Shown: positions 14,832 through 21,748 of the stretch, in pieces | Numbering within the stretch: position 1 is the stretch's first letter | How the letters are laid out: every line of letters starts with the position of its first letter | Assembly: GCA_009778035.1 (NCBI GenBank) | Contig: WRKP01000023.1 | Location: 1 to 37,142, forward strand | Length of the DNA: 37,142 bases | From: Planctomycetaceae bacterium | Lineage (GTDB): Bacteria > Planctomycetota > Planctomycetia > Pirellulales > Thermoguttaceae | Reading direction: 5' to 3' | Position numbers and translations under genes: made by a program | Notes under the pieces: model-generated | What the model saw: the letters and a program-made list of their open reading frames with translations, nothing else | Told to the model about the DNA's origin: nothing | Databases searched by the model: none

Positions 14832-15848
14832 CTACTCCGTCGACGTCGGCTGGCGTTTTTGAATCGACTCCATCTGCCGCAATGCAATGAGCAACGCATC
14901 ACGAGCCAACACGCCACCAAGGATGGGCGAAACCCGACCCTGCGATGCCGAATCGACCATCTCCTTCAACTCATTCGCAAAAATGCCGACATCATCGACA
15001 TTCGGCAACTCCGCAGGCAACGACTTGCCATCTTCCGTCAATATCGTCGTTCCGCTGCCGTCCAATACAATCGTCGCCTTCTCAAAATGGACTTCACTGC
15101 GAGCCATAAAGGGCCGTCCCTGCTGGAATATGCAGCCGCTCGTTGCCGTAACAACCAAATTCGGGTCGTCAAAAACGAATTGCGTGCTAAAATACTCCGG
15201 CACATCCCCTCGCAATCGGCCAATGCTCTGAACCTGTTTCGGCATTCCGAACAGCAACCGAATATAATGGGCATCGTGAATGTGCAAGTCGAGCAACGGC
15301 CCGCCGGTTGTCGACATGTTGTAAAAATCCTTGAGCCAAACGGGATCGGAAATCACGCGGTCAAAATGCCCGCCGAGCAACTTGCCGTATTTGTTCGTCC
15401 GAACGGCATCGTAAACAAAGGTGTAAGCGGGAAAAAACGGCAGAACGTGCCCGACCATAAACAATTTTTTGTTTTTATCGGCAGCAGCGGTCATTGCATC
15501 GGCATCGGTCAGCGAAAGCGAAATCGGCTTCTCGCAAAAAACGTGTTTGCCGGAATTCAAAGCGGCAATCGTCATTTCGGCGTGGAGGCTTGGCGGAAGG
15601 CATACATCGACGAGGTCAATGTCGGGATCGGCGAAGAGTTCCTCGGCTTTGGCATAAGTTTTGACACCGGTCAGGTCCATTTGAGTGCCTTGGGGGCCGA
15701 AATTGCCTTTGATGGCGGTCCAATCTCCTTTTCGTCGTTCGGGCAGGGCTTCGCAAATTGCCGTAACTTGCACACCGCTCAATCGTTGATAGGCGAGATA
15801 GTGCATCATTCCCATAAAACCGAGTCCGTGAATACCTATACGCAGCAT
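14832..15848 (-). CDS. Gfo/Idh/MocA-family NAD(P)-dependent oxidoreductase
   Basis: A 338-residue two-domain dehydrogenase. The N-terminal Rossmann fold starts G-I-H-G-L-G-F-M-G (residues 5-13), and the family signature E-K-P follows in F-C-E-K-P-I-S-L. The C-terminal half has the substrate-site motif D-L-H-I-H-D. Members oxidise or reduce sugars, inositols or their derivatives; Planctomycetota have many paralogues and the substrate here cannot be predicted. It is the last of three leftward genes (serC, ispE, this one) and may be co-transcribed with them, though a 76-nt gap separates it from ispE. Confidence 0.88.
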   Translation of the reverse strand: MLRIGIHGLGFMGMMHYLAYQRLSGVQVTAICEALPERRKGDWTAIKGNFGPQGTQMDLTGVKTYAKAEELFADPDIDLVDVCLPPSLHAEMTIAALNSGKHVFCEKPISLSLTDADAMTAAADKNKKLFMVGHVLPFFPAYTFVYDAVRTNKYGKLLGGHFDRVISDPVWLKDFYNMSTTGGPLLDLHIHDAHYIRLLFGMPKQVQSIGRLRGDVPEYFSTQFVFDDPNLVVTATSGCIFQQGRPFMARSEVHFEKATIVLDGSGTTILTEDGKSLPAELPNVDDVGIFANELKEMVDSASQGRVSPILGGVLARDALLIALRQMESIQKRQPTSTE

Positions 15849-15924
15849 TGGAAAGCAAAGGGGTTGGGGATTGGAAACACCCCAAGCCTACCATATTTTC
15901 GCCGCAGCGTCAATCGGCGGGAAC

Positions 15925-16773
15925 CTACGTCCGCACCAAAAAAACGTCATCGTCCGGTGCGGAATCTCTTTGCAATCGCCGAAACACCTCCTCGGCATGG
16001 GATTCATCTTCACACAGCCCGAAAAAGGCCGTCCCGCTTCCCGTCATCTGGCCAGCGATGCAGCCCGACGATAACAGTTGCGATTTGACCGCATCGAACC
16101 GTGGCCATATCTTCCGAGCAGGAATTTCCAAACGGTTAAACAGGTGTCTGCCAATTTCGTGAACATTGCCGTTTGACATTGCGGCAATCAAATCATCCGG
16201 CATTCGGTTTTCGCGTTGGGGCAGGCACTCGGCATAGACTTTGGCCGTCGACAGGCCTTCCGGCGGCTTGAGCAACACGAACCAAAGCGTCGGGATGGAC
16301 GGCAAGGGCTGAACTCGTTCGCCCCGACCCGTACTGATTGTCGGCACATCGTAAAAAAACAGGGGACAATCGCTGCCCAGTTCGGCGGCGAGCGGCATCA
16401 ATTCGGAATCGGAAACCGAAATATCCCAAACTTGGCAAGCCAACCGCAGTGCAGCGGCGGCGTTGCTCGAACCGCCGCCCAAACCGGCTTGGATAGGAAT
16501 GCGTTTGAGCAGGGTGATTGCCGCCCCGTATTGGACATTAAAGCGTTTTTGAATTAACTTAACGGCCTTAACGACAAGGTTTGTTTCATCGGCGGGAACG
16601 GTATCATTGCCGACGCATTCAAATTGGATTTGAGGGTCCTTGCTGGGCACGAGGGTCAAGGCATCGCAGAGGCGAATCGGCACGGCAACGGACACAATTT
16701 CGTGAAATCCATCGTATCGTTTGCCGAGCACTTCGAAGAATAGATTGATTTTAGCGGGAGTTTCAGCGAGCAT
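15925..16773 (-). CDS. ispE: 4-diphosphocytidyl-2-C-methyl-D-erythritol kinase
   Basis: IspE phosphorylates CDP-methylerythritol in the MEP pathway to isoprenoid precursors. The 282-residue GHMP kinase has the N-terminal P-A-K-I-N-L-F-F-E-V-L-G-K-R-Y-D-G-F-H-E motif, the ATP loop A-G-L-G-G-G-S-S-N-A-A-A-A-L (near residues 94-107), and the C-terminal M-T-G-S-G-T-A-F-F-G motif. The ATG at 16773 lies a few codons before the family core. It follows serC after a 52-nt gap holding a solo family A terminus. No other MEP gene is seen in the window. Confidence 0.95.
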   Translation of the reverse strand: MLAETPAKINLFFEVLGKRYDGFHEIVSVAVPIRLCDALTLVPSKDPQIQFECVGNDTVPADETNLVVKAVKLIQKRFNVQYGAAITLLKRIPIQAGLGGGSSNAAAALRLACQVWDISVSDSELMPLAAELGSDCPLFFYDVPTISTGRGERVQPLPSIPTLWFVLLKPPEGLSTAKVYAECLPQRENRMPDDLIAAMSNGNVHEIGRHLFNRLEIPARKIWPRFDAVKSQLLSSGCIAGQMTGSGTAFFGLCEDESHAEEVFRRLQRDSAPDDDVFLVRT

Positions 16774-16804
16774 AGCGACAATGCAGTGTTCGGTATTTGT
16801 TTTT

Positions 16805-16828
16805 TAGAGCAATTTGAGATATGCTCTA
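16805..16828. repeat. Solo family A terminus between serC and ispE
   Basis: TAGAGCAATTTG (16805-16816) runs directly into AGATATGCTCTA (16817-16828), a 24-bp near-palindrome with TA at both ends. It matches the right-end segment of copy A4 (GAGCAATTCCGAATGTGCTC, 32149-32168) but has no core. The serC stop codon (16826-16828) is formed by its last three bases. Confidence 0.65.
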
Positions 16829-17917
16829 GCCATTCTTCCCGGCAAAATCCCGCATGAAATCGCACAAAGCCACAACGCCCTCCCTCGGCATCGCATTGTA
16901 AATCGACGCCCGAAGGCCGCCGACACTGCGGTGTCCCGAAAGCATAATCAAGCCCGCCGTTTTCGCCTCCGCCTCAAACCGCTTGTCCAATTCCTCCGAC
17001 GGCAAACGAAACGGCACATTCATCAATGACCGATATTCCTTCTCCGCATGGCCCGTATAGTAACCGCCGGAATTGTCTATCGTATCATACAACAACGCCG
17101 CCTTTTCCTTATTGAAAGCATAGACTTTTTCAAGTCCGCCCATATCGTTTTGTAGCCAGTCCGTAACGAGTTTGACCATATAAATAGCGAAACACGGCGG
17201 CGTGTTGAGCATCGACTTCTGCTCCGCAATTTTCTTATAATGGAGCAGCGACGGCAACGTATCCGGCGACCGGTCAAGCAAATCATCCCGAATGATCACG
17301 AGCGTTACACCGGCAGGGCCCGCATTCTTTTGAGCACAGGCATAATAGAGACCGAACTGCGAAATGTCAATCGGCTTGCTGAAAATATCCGACGACGCAT
17401 CGCAAACGAGCGGCACGTTGCCGGTATTGGGAAATGCCTGAAACTGCACGCCTTCGATGGTTTCATTGGAGCAGATATATGCGTATGCGGCATCGGCATT
17501 GAGTTTCAGTTCTGCGTCTGTCGGCTTGCGTTTGTAGGAGACACTTTTGCCGTCCCAAAGGGTGTTCACTTTTCCGACGATTTTCGCTTCGGAATCGGCC
17601 TTTTTCGACCAGGAGCCGGTGATGACGTAATCTGCCGCCTTGCCGCCGAGCAGGTTCATGGGAATCATTCCGAATTGGAGAAGTGCTCCGCCTTGCAGGA
17701 AGAGGATTTTATAATTTTCGGGAACATTTAACAGCGAGCGGACATTGGCTTCGGCGGCATCGAGGATTGCTTCGAATGTTTTGGAGCGATGGGAGATTTC
17801 CATCACGGAGGCTCCGACGTTGGGCAGGCAGAGGAGTTCTTCTTGGGCTTTTTTGAGGACGGGCAGGGGCAGTGCGGCGGGCCCTGCGGAGAAATTATAC
17901 AAACGGCGATCGGACAT
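16826..17917 (-). CDS. serC: Phosphoserine aminotransferase
   Basis: SerC converts 3-phosphohydroxypyruvate and glutamate to phosphoserine in serine synthesis, and can also act in vitamin B6 synthesis. The 363-residue PLP enzyme begins Y-N-F-S-A-G-P-A-A-L-P. The cofactor lysine lies in A-C-A-Q-K-N-A-G-P-A-G, and the phosphate-binding region is seen in G-H-R-S-V-G-G-L-R-A-S-I-Y-N-A near the C terminus. A promoter at 17968-17996 and a 5' hairpin at 17942-17960 precede it. The TAG stop is provided by the end of a repeat unit (16805-16828). Confidence 0.96.
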   Translation of the reverse strand: MSDRRLYNFSAGPAALPLPVLKKAQEELLCLPNVGASVMEISHRSKTFEAILDAAEANVRSLLNVPENYKILFLQGGALLQFGMIPMNLLGGKAADYVITGSWSKKADSEAKIVGKVNTLWDGKSVSYKRKPTDAELKLNADAAYAYICSNETIEGVQFQAFPNTGNVPLVCDASSDIFSKPIDISQFGLYYACAQKNAGPAGVTLVIIRDDLLDRSPDTLPSLLHYKKIAEQKSMLNTPPCFAIYMVKLVTDWLQNDMGGLEKVYAFNKEKAALLYDTIDNSGGYYTGHAEKEYRSLMNVPFRLPSEELDKRFEAEAKTAGLIMLSGHRSVGGLRASIYNAMPREGVVALCDFMRDFAGKNG

Positions 17918-17941
17918 TGAGTTAAGGTGTTAGAAGTTGGC

Positions 17942-17960
17942 TGCCGAGTCCTGCTCGGCA
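17942..17960 (-). other. Hairpin at the 5' end of the serC leader
   Basis: TGCCGAG (17942-17948) and CTCGGCA (17954-17960) form a 7-bp stem with a 5-nt loop. It begins at the predicted serC transcription start and has no T-run, so it may stabilise the mRNA or regulate it. It could also be the weak 3' end of the upstream propeller gene. Confidence 0.45.
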
Positions 17961-17967
17961 CCCGCGT

Positions 17968-17996
17968 ATTTTACATCGCCGCCGATGGGAACGCAA
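17968..17996 (-). promoter_or_regulatory. Sigma-70-type promoter of serC
   Basis: On the minus strand TTGCGT (17991-17996), a 17-nt spacer and TAAAAT (17968-17973). Predicted start near 17961, giving a leader of about 44 nt. Confidence 0.55.
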
Positions 17997-18003
17997 GGGA
18001 GAG

Positions 18004-19998
18004 TCAGAGTTGCCCAATGCAATACACCATCGTCTCGCTCCGAATGTACAATCGGTCATTCAATACCGCCGGACTCGTTACGCAAGGCTCCAACATCGAG
18101 TTTACCGCAATGATCACCGACTGTTCCGATGCGTTCGTCAACATTCCGGTATCGCCCACTTCTATCTTCGATAAATCAAGTACAAACGCACGAGGATTGT
18201 TCCGCGATTTGTCAAAAGCATATACCAATGTCCCCACCCGAAGCGGCGAAGAATAAAAACTCGACATGTTGCCGACCTCCAATTCCCAAAATCTCGCCCG
18301 GCGACGCGCTTCATCAATCACCGTCGGGTCATATCCCGTCAGAAAACCGTACGAGTCCAACGTCATATAATAATCATCCGATGCCAACGGACTTACCGTA
18401 TCCGGCGGCGCATTGTTTCCAATCCACAGGACGTGCGTCTCCGTAACGTTTCCCGTCCCCGTCGCGTCAATTGCGGTTGTTCGAGGCGATGTGTTTGTAA
18501 TCAAAACCACATTGCCGTGCGAAATTGCCGACGGCCCAACATCCGCACCGGTCAAACACCGCACCCGCCATATTTCGGAACCGTCCGCCGGATCGTAGGC
18601 AATCGCATAATCATTTGCACACACGATGATTTGGTAGGAATCGCCAATTCGTTTAATCGTCGGCGACGCCCAAGAAGCCGGCGCCTCGCGAGGCGTTTCC
18701 CAAATAACACTACCGTCGCTTAAATCCAGGGCGACGATTCGCGAAGTCCCGTCGCTGCCGTCTGCATTGTCGAACTGCACGATGAGCCGGTCAAAATGCA
18801 GTGCCGGAGAACTCGAAAAACCGTACATATTGTCCGGCAAACCAAAACTTTTTCGCCAAACAAGGTTTCCGGCAAAATCGACCGCAACGAGTTCGCCGTT
18901 CGCAAACATCGCATAAACATGTCGGCCATCAACAACCGGCGTCGGGGCGGCAAAGCCCGTATCTTTGTCCACGTTTGGAACCTCAACTCCAGGCCGGGAA
19001 ACATCCGCGTCCCAAAGGAGCGAGCCGTCAACGATGTTGTAGCAGAAAATATGTTGATGATTTTCGTCGGCTCCGGTCAAAAACAGTTTTCCGCCGCCGT
19101 CGTCATCCGTCCAGATGACGGGCGAGGAATTGCCGGGGAGCGGCACCGCGGATTGCCAAACGATGTTTTCACCCGTTGTTGCATCCCAGTGAATCGGCGG
19201 ATTGTCGGAAAACCCGATGCCGTTCCCGTCGAAGTTGCGGAAAGATACCCAATTTCGGGCCAAGAGTTCTTCCGTCAGCGCGACCGGCTCCGTTGGCGTT
19301 GCGTCGGACGCTGGATAATCGTGAATCACCGTCGATGCCGCTGGCCGTTGCGTGGTCGGCGGAACGGGAGCGTTCGCTTCGGCAAGCAATCGGTCGAGGA
19401 ATATCTGTTCATAATCGTGCTTCGGGGCGAAGAGGATACCCAAATAAAGCCCGCCGAAAAGCATAAACCAGGCAATGACAACGGCGAACCCCCAGGAAAA
19501 GTGCCTGGCGTTCGCTGGTGTTTTGGAATTTTTGGAATGAGGGTCGGGCAGTGGGCGTTTCAAGACGGAAATCGTCCGCAAAGCGACGAGGAATAAAATC
19601 GACGCAGCCAGCAGAAAATACGTGGTTCGTTCGGCAACGGCTCGGCGATGGAAGTATTCGATTCGCAAGTCATGATCGAGTTGTCGGATTTGCGTACGGA
19701 GGTTTTCGTCTTGCCGATTTTGTGTAAGGGCTTGTCGGAGAGCGAGAAAAGATTGGTAATCGGTTGGCAGGCGGTTGAAGGAATCATCGGCGGGCAGGCG
19801 GTAGGAGGGCTCGTTTGACAAAACGGTCTCGATTTTATGGGCAGCGGTGCGATGAGGCGAGAGGATGCCGTGATAGTTTATGGCGAGGACGGCGAGGAGA
19901 GCGATGCAGAAAAGGCCGCTGACGAAAGCAAGGACGGTGGCGAGGCGGTACAGCAACCGCACGCCGGGTACGGGGGATTCTTCTAAAATGCTTGGCAT
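18004..19998 (-). CDS. Membrane-anchored PQQ-like beta-propeller protein
   Basis: The 664-residue protein has three predicted membrane helices in its N-terminal third: L-A-T-V-L-A-F-V-S-G-L-F-C-I-A-L-L-A-V-L, then T-Y-F-L-L-A-A-S-I-L-F-L-V-A-L, then F-A-V-V-I-A-W-F-M-L-F-G-G-L-Y. A large extracytoplasmic domain follows, with blades marked GSLLWDA, GNLVWRK, GSVIWET and GSEIWRV. That is a PQQ-like propeller of at least four visible blades. Function unknown; it may hold or sense an outside ligand. The ATG at 19998 is preferred over a TTG at 20034 because a TTGCGG-17-TAGAAT promoter ends 7 nt upstream of it, predicting a leaderless mRNA. Confidence 0.85.
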   Translation of the reverse strand: MPSILEESPVPGVRLLYRLATVLAFVSGLFCIALLAVLAINYHGILSPHRTAAHKIETVLSNEPSYRLPADDSFNRLPTDYQSFLALRQALTQNRQDENLRTQIRQLDHDLRIEYFHRRAVAERTTYFLLAASILFLVALRTISVLKRPLPDPHSKNSKTPANARHFSWGFAVVIAWFMLFGGLYLGILFAPKHDYEQIFLDRLLAEANAPVPPTTQRPAASTVIHDYPASDATPTEPVALTEELLARNWVSFRNFDGNGIGFSDNPPIHWDATTGENIVWQSAVPLPGNSSPVIWTDDDGGGKLFLTGADENHQHIFCYNIVDGSLLWDADVSRPGVEVPNVDKDTGFAAPTPVVDGRHVYAMFANGELVAVDFAGNLVWRKSFGLPDNMYGFSSSPALHFDRLIVQFDNADGSDGTSRIVALDLSDGSVIWETPREAPASWASPTIKRIGDSYQIIVCANDYAIAYDPADGSEIWRVRCLTGADVGPSAISHGNVVLITNTSPRTTAIDATGTGNVTETHVLWIGNNAPPDTVSPLASDDYYMTLDSYGFLTGYDPTVIDEARRRARFWELEVGNMSSFYSSPLRVGTLVYAFDKSRNNPRAFVLDLSKIEVGDTGMLTNASEQSVIIAVNSMLEPCVTSPAVLNDRLYIRSETMVYCIGQL

Positions 19999-20005
19999 GC
20001 CGTCT

Positions 20006-20034
20006 ATTCTAACCGGAGAGAGCAGCCCCCGCAA
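20006..20034 (-). promoter_or_regulatory. Promoter placed for a leaderless propeller mRNA
   Basis: On the minus strand TTGCGG (20029-20034), a 17-nt spacer and TAGAAT (20006-20011). The -10 box ends 7 nt before the ATG at 19998. Confidence 0.55.
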
Positions 20035-20057
20035 GGGCCAGTCCGCTCGCCGTCCCC

Positions 20058-20085
20058 TTGCGAAAACGGGATTGTTTGCTAGAAT
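20058..20085 (+). promoter_or_regulatory. Promoter of rpmB
   Basis: TTGCGA (20058-20063), a 16-nt spacer and the extended -10 box TGCTAGAAT (TAGAAT at 20080-20085). The leader to the ATG at 20119 is about 27 nt. Confidence 0.5.
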
Positions 20086-20118
20086 CTCGACTACTCGCTC
20101 TTTTTGTCAAAACTTCCC

Positions 20119-20481
20119 ATGGCTCGAGTCTGTGAAATCTGCGGAAAAGGCCGCAGCGTCGGAAATAGCATCGAAACGAGAGGAAAAGCAAAATATCTCG
20201 GCGGTGTCGGTACGAAAGTTACCGGCATCACCCGACGCGTTTTCCTTCCGAACCTGCAAAATGTGCGAACGACGACAGCCAATGGAACGACCAAAACGGT
20301 CAGAGTTTGCACGCAATGCGTTCGTTCCGGAGCGGTCAGAAAGCAGGTCAAAAATGCTCCGTTCAAGGTGGCACATGATACCGTTGCCGACCTTGCGGCA
20401 AAGGCGGTCGTTGCGAAACCGGCCGTCGCTAAGAAGGCCGCGGTCAAGAAGCCGGCCGTGAAGAAGGCCACGAAGAAGTAG
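20119..20481 (+). CDS. rpmB: 50S ribosomal protein L28 with a basic C-terminal tail
   Basis: L28 is a component of the large ribosomal subunit. Residues 1-75 match the family: M-A-R-V-C-E-I-C-G-K-G at the start, R-R-V-F-L-P-N-L-Q, and C-T-Q-C-V-R-S-G near residue 67. The two Cys pairs (CEIC and CTQC) indicate the zinc-binding form. The protein is 120 residues instead of the usual 60-80. The extra 35-40 residues are almost only Ala, Lys, Val and Pro, with repeats of the type K-K-P-A-V-K-K-A. Such histone-like tails may bind rRNA or DNA. The ATG at 20119 fits the family start; the TTG five codons earlier does not. It is convergent with coaX, 18 nt apart. Confidence 0.95.
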   Translation: MARVCEICGKGRSVGNSIETRGKAKYLGGVGTKVTGITRRVFLPNLQNVRTTTANGTTKTVRVCTQCVRSGAVRKQVKNAPFKVAHDTVADLAAKAVVAKPAVAKKAAVKKPAVKKATKK

Positions 20482-20499
20482 AGGGGAGTCATTTCGCCG

Positions 20500-21333
20500 T
20501 CAGGGCCGAGCGGTACGGGCCTCCGGCAAGCGGAGAATTCCTTCGACAACGAGCGTCTCGCAATACTCGATGCTCTCTGACGGGAGCACCGTATTCAAGC
20601 CTCGCAAGAGGTATTCCGCATCCCCGCCGGTCAAAATCAAACCCAGTTCGCCCGTTTGAGAAAGCACCCAATCGTAAAATTGGCCAATCGCTCCAACCGT
20701 TCCCCAGTATAACCCATTCAAAATGGCATCTTCCGTGTTTTTGCCGGGATACGTCGGCAACTTTACCTTGTCCGCATCCGAAAACTGCGGAATCGCGACC
20801 TTCGGCAATTTTTTGGAAATTTGCGGATAAACCTGCGATAAACACGCCAATCCCGGCAAAATGGCCCCGCCGCGAAATGTTCCATTTTGCACGACATCGA
20901 CCGTTATTGCCGTGCCTGCATCGACAACCAACATCGGCGAGTTGCCGTAGTTGTACATCGCGGCAAATGCCGCCAGCAAGCGGTCGATGCCGACTTTTGC
21001 AGGAAAATCGACATCCATTTTTAACGGAATCTGCTTGTGCGTAATCTGTTTGAACTTGTCTTTGGGCCGAACCTGAAGGATTGCCGTCTTCAATACCTTC
21101 CAGTCGAGCCGGCCCGTTTGGATGATCCGCCAAGTAATCGGTTTGGGATAGGCGTTTGCCCGCAAATCGACGGTGCCGGTCAGCGTTTCAATGCGGAGTA
21201 AACGCTGTGAGATAAAATCGTCGATATTTCCAATATCGGGCGGAATGTTCCAAGAGCGATGGCTGGCATCGCCGTTTGGCAGCACGGCGAGCGTTTTCAG
21301 ATTGGTATTTCCAATGTCGACGGCAATGAGCAT
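20500..21333 (-). CDS. coaX: Type III pantothenate kinase
   Basis: CoaX phosphorylates pantothenate, the first step of coenzyme A synthesis, in the cytoplasm. The 277-residue ASKHA-fold protein starts M-L-I-A-V-D-I-G-N-T-N-L-K, the family phosphate loop with the catalytic Asp. Further motifs are V-V-D-A-G-T-A-I-T-V-D, F-R-G-G-A-I-L-P-G and L-I-L-T-G-G-D-A. It starts 11 nt after the stop of the acyl carrier protein gene and must share its promoter. The pairing is logical: ACP needs a phosphopantetheine arm derived from CoA. Confidence 0.95.
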   Translation of the reverse strand: MLIAVDIGNTNLKTLAVLPNGDASHRSWNIPPDIGNIDDFISQRLLRIETLTGTVDLRANAYPKPITWRIIQTGRLDWKVLKTAILQVRPKDKFKQITHKQIPLKMDVDFPAKVGIDRLLAAFAAMYNYGNSPMLVVDAGTAITVDVVQNGTFRGGAILPGLACLSQVYPQISKKLPKVAIPQFSDADKVKLPTYPGKNTEDAILNGLYWGTVGAIGQFYDWVLSQTGELGLILTGGDAEYLLRGLNTVLPSESIEYCETLVVEGILRLPEARTARP

Positions 21334-21344
21334 GACAGGGATTT

Positions 21345-21593
21345 TTAAGCCTGTATCAGGGGCATAAGATACTCGACGGTACTGTTCATATTGTCGAGTT
21401 TGGGATAATCTTCTTCGGGAATCTGGACGCGGTAGCGTTTGCGTAATTCCAGCACGATGTCGAGCAGGTCCATACTATCCATTTCGAACTGTTCGCGAAA
21501 AGGAACGTCGTCCTTGATCGCGGCAAAGTCCTCATCGGGCGCAATATCCGCAAGGATATTGATAACGGCTTCTCGAATTTCAGGTCCGGTCAT
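21345..21593 (-). CDS. Acyl carrier protein
   Basis: The 82-residue acidic four-helix protein carries the phosphopantetheine attachment site D-S-M-D-L-L-D (about residues 38-44), with Ser as the modified residue. Compared with housekeeping AcpP (D-S-L-D), Leu is replaced by Met. The N terminus is typical: M-T-G-P-E-I-R-E-A-V-I-N-I-L-A-D-I. No fatty acid synthesis gene is next to it, so it may be a second, specialised ACP. It forms a two-gene unit with coaX, read from the promoter at 21642-21670. Confidence 0.92.
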   Translation of the reverse strand: MTGPEIREAVINILADIAPDEDFAAIKDDVPFREQFEMDSMDLLDIVLELRKRYRVQIPEEDYPKLDNMNSTVEYLMPLIQA

Positions 21594-21641
21594 GAAAAAG
21601 TGTTATTTTTGTGTGTTGCTTTTGTACTCCACAAGGGCTCC

Positions 21642-21670
21642 ATTGTTACCGATTGGAGGGGAATTGTCAA
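21642..21670 (-). promoter_or_regulatory. Promoter of the ACP-coaX operon
   Basis: On the minus strand a perfect TTGACA (21665-21670), a 17-nt spacer and AACAAT (21642-21647). The leader is about 43 nt. Confidence 0.6.
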
Positions 21671-21712
21671 GATGCCCTAATTCTCGGGCACCGGCAAAAC
21701 GACCATTCCGTC

Positions 21713-21741
21713 TTGCTCCGCTGCCCACTTTTCTCTAAACT
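21713..21741 (+). promoter_or_regulatory. Promoter placed for a leaderless hydrolase-like mRNA
   Basis: TTGCTC (21713-21718), a 17-nt spacer and TAAACT (21736-21741). The -10 box ends 7 nt before the ATG at 21749. Confidence 0.5.
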
Positions 21742-21748
21742 ACACACC

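Noticed and set aside
14811-16088. A 425-codon rightward frame across the oxidoreductase and ispE genes
   Set aside because: It runs antisense through two well-identified enzymes and across their gap, and shows no coding features.
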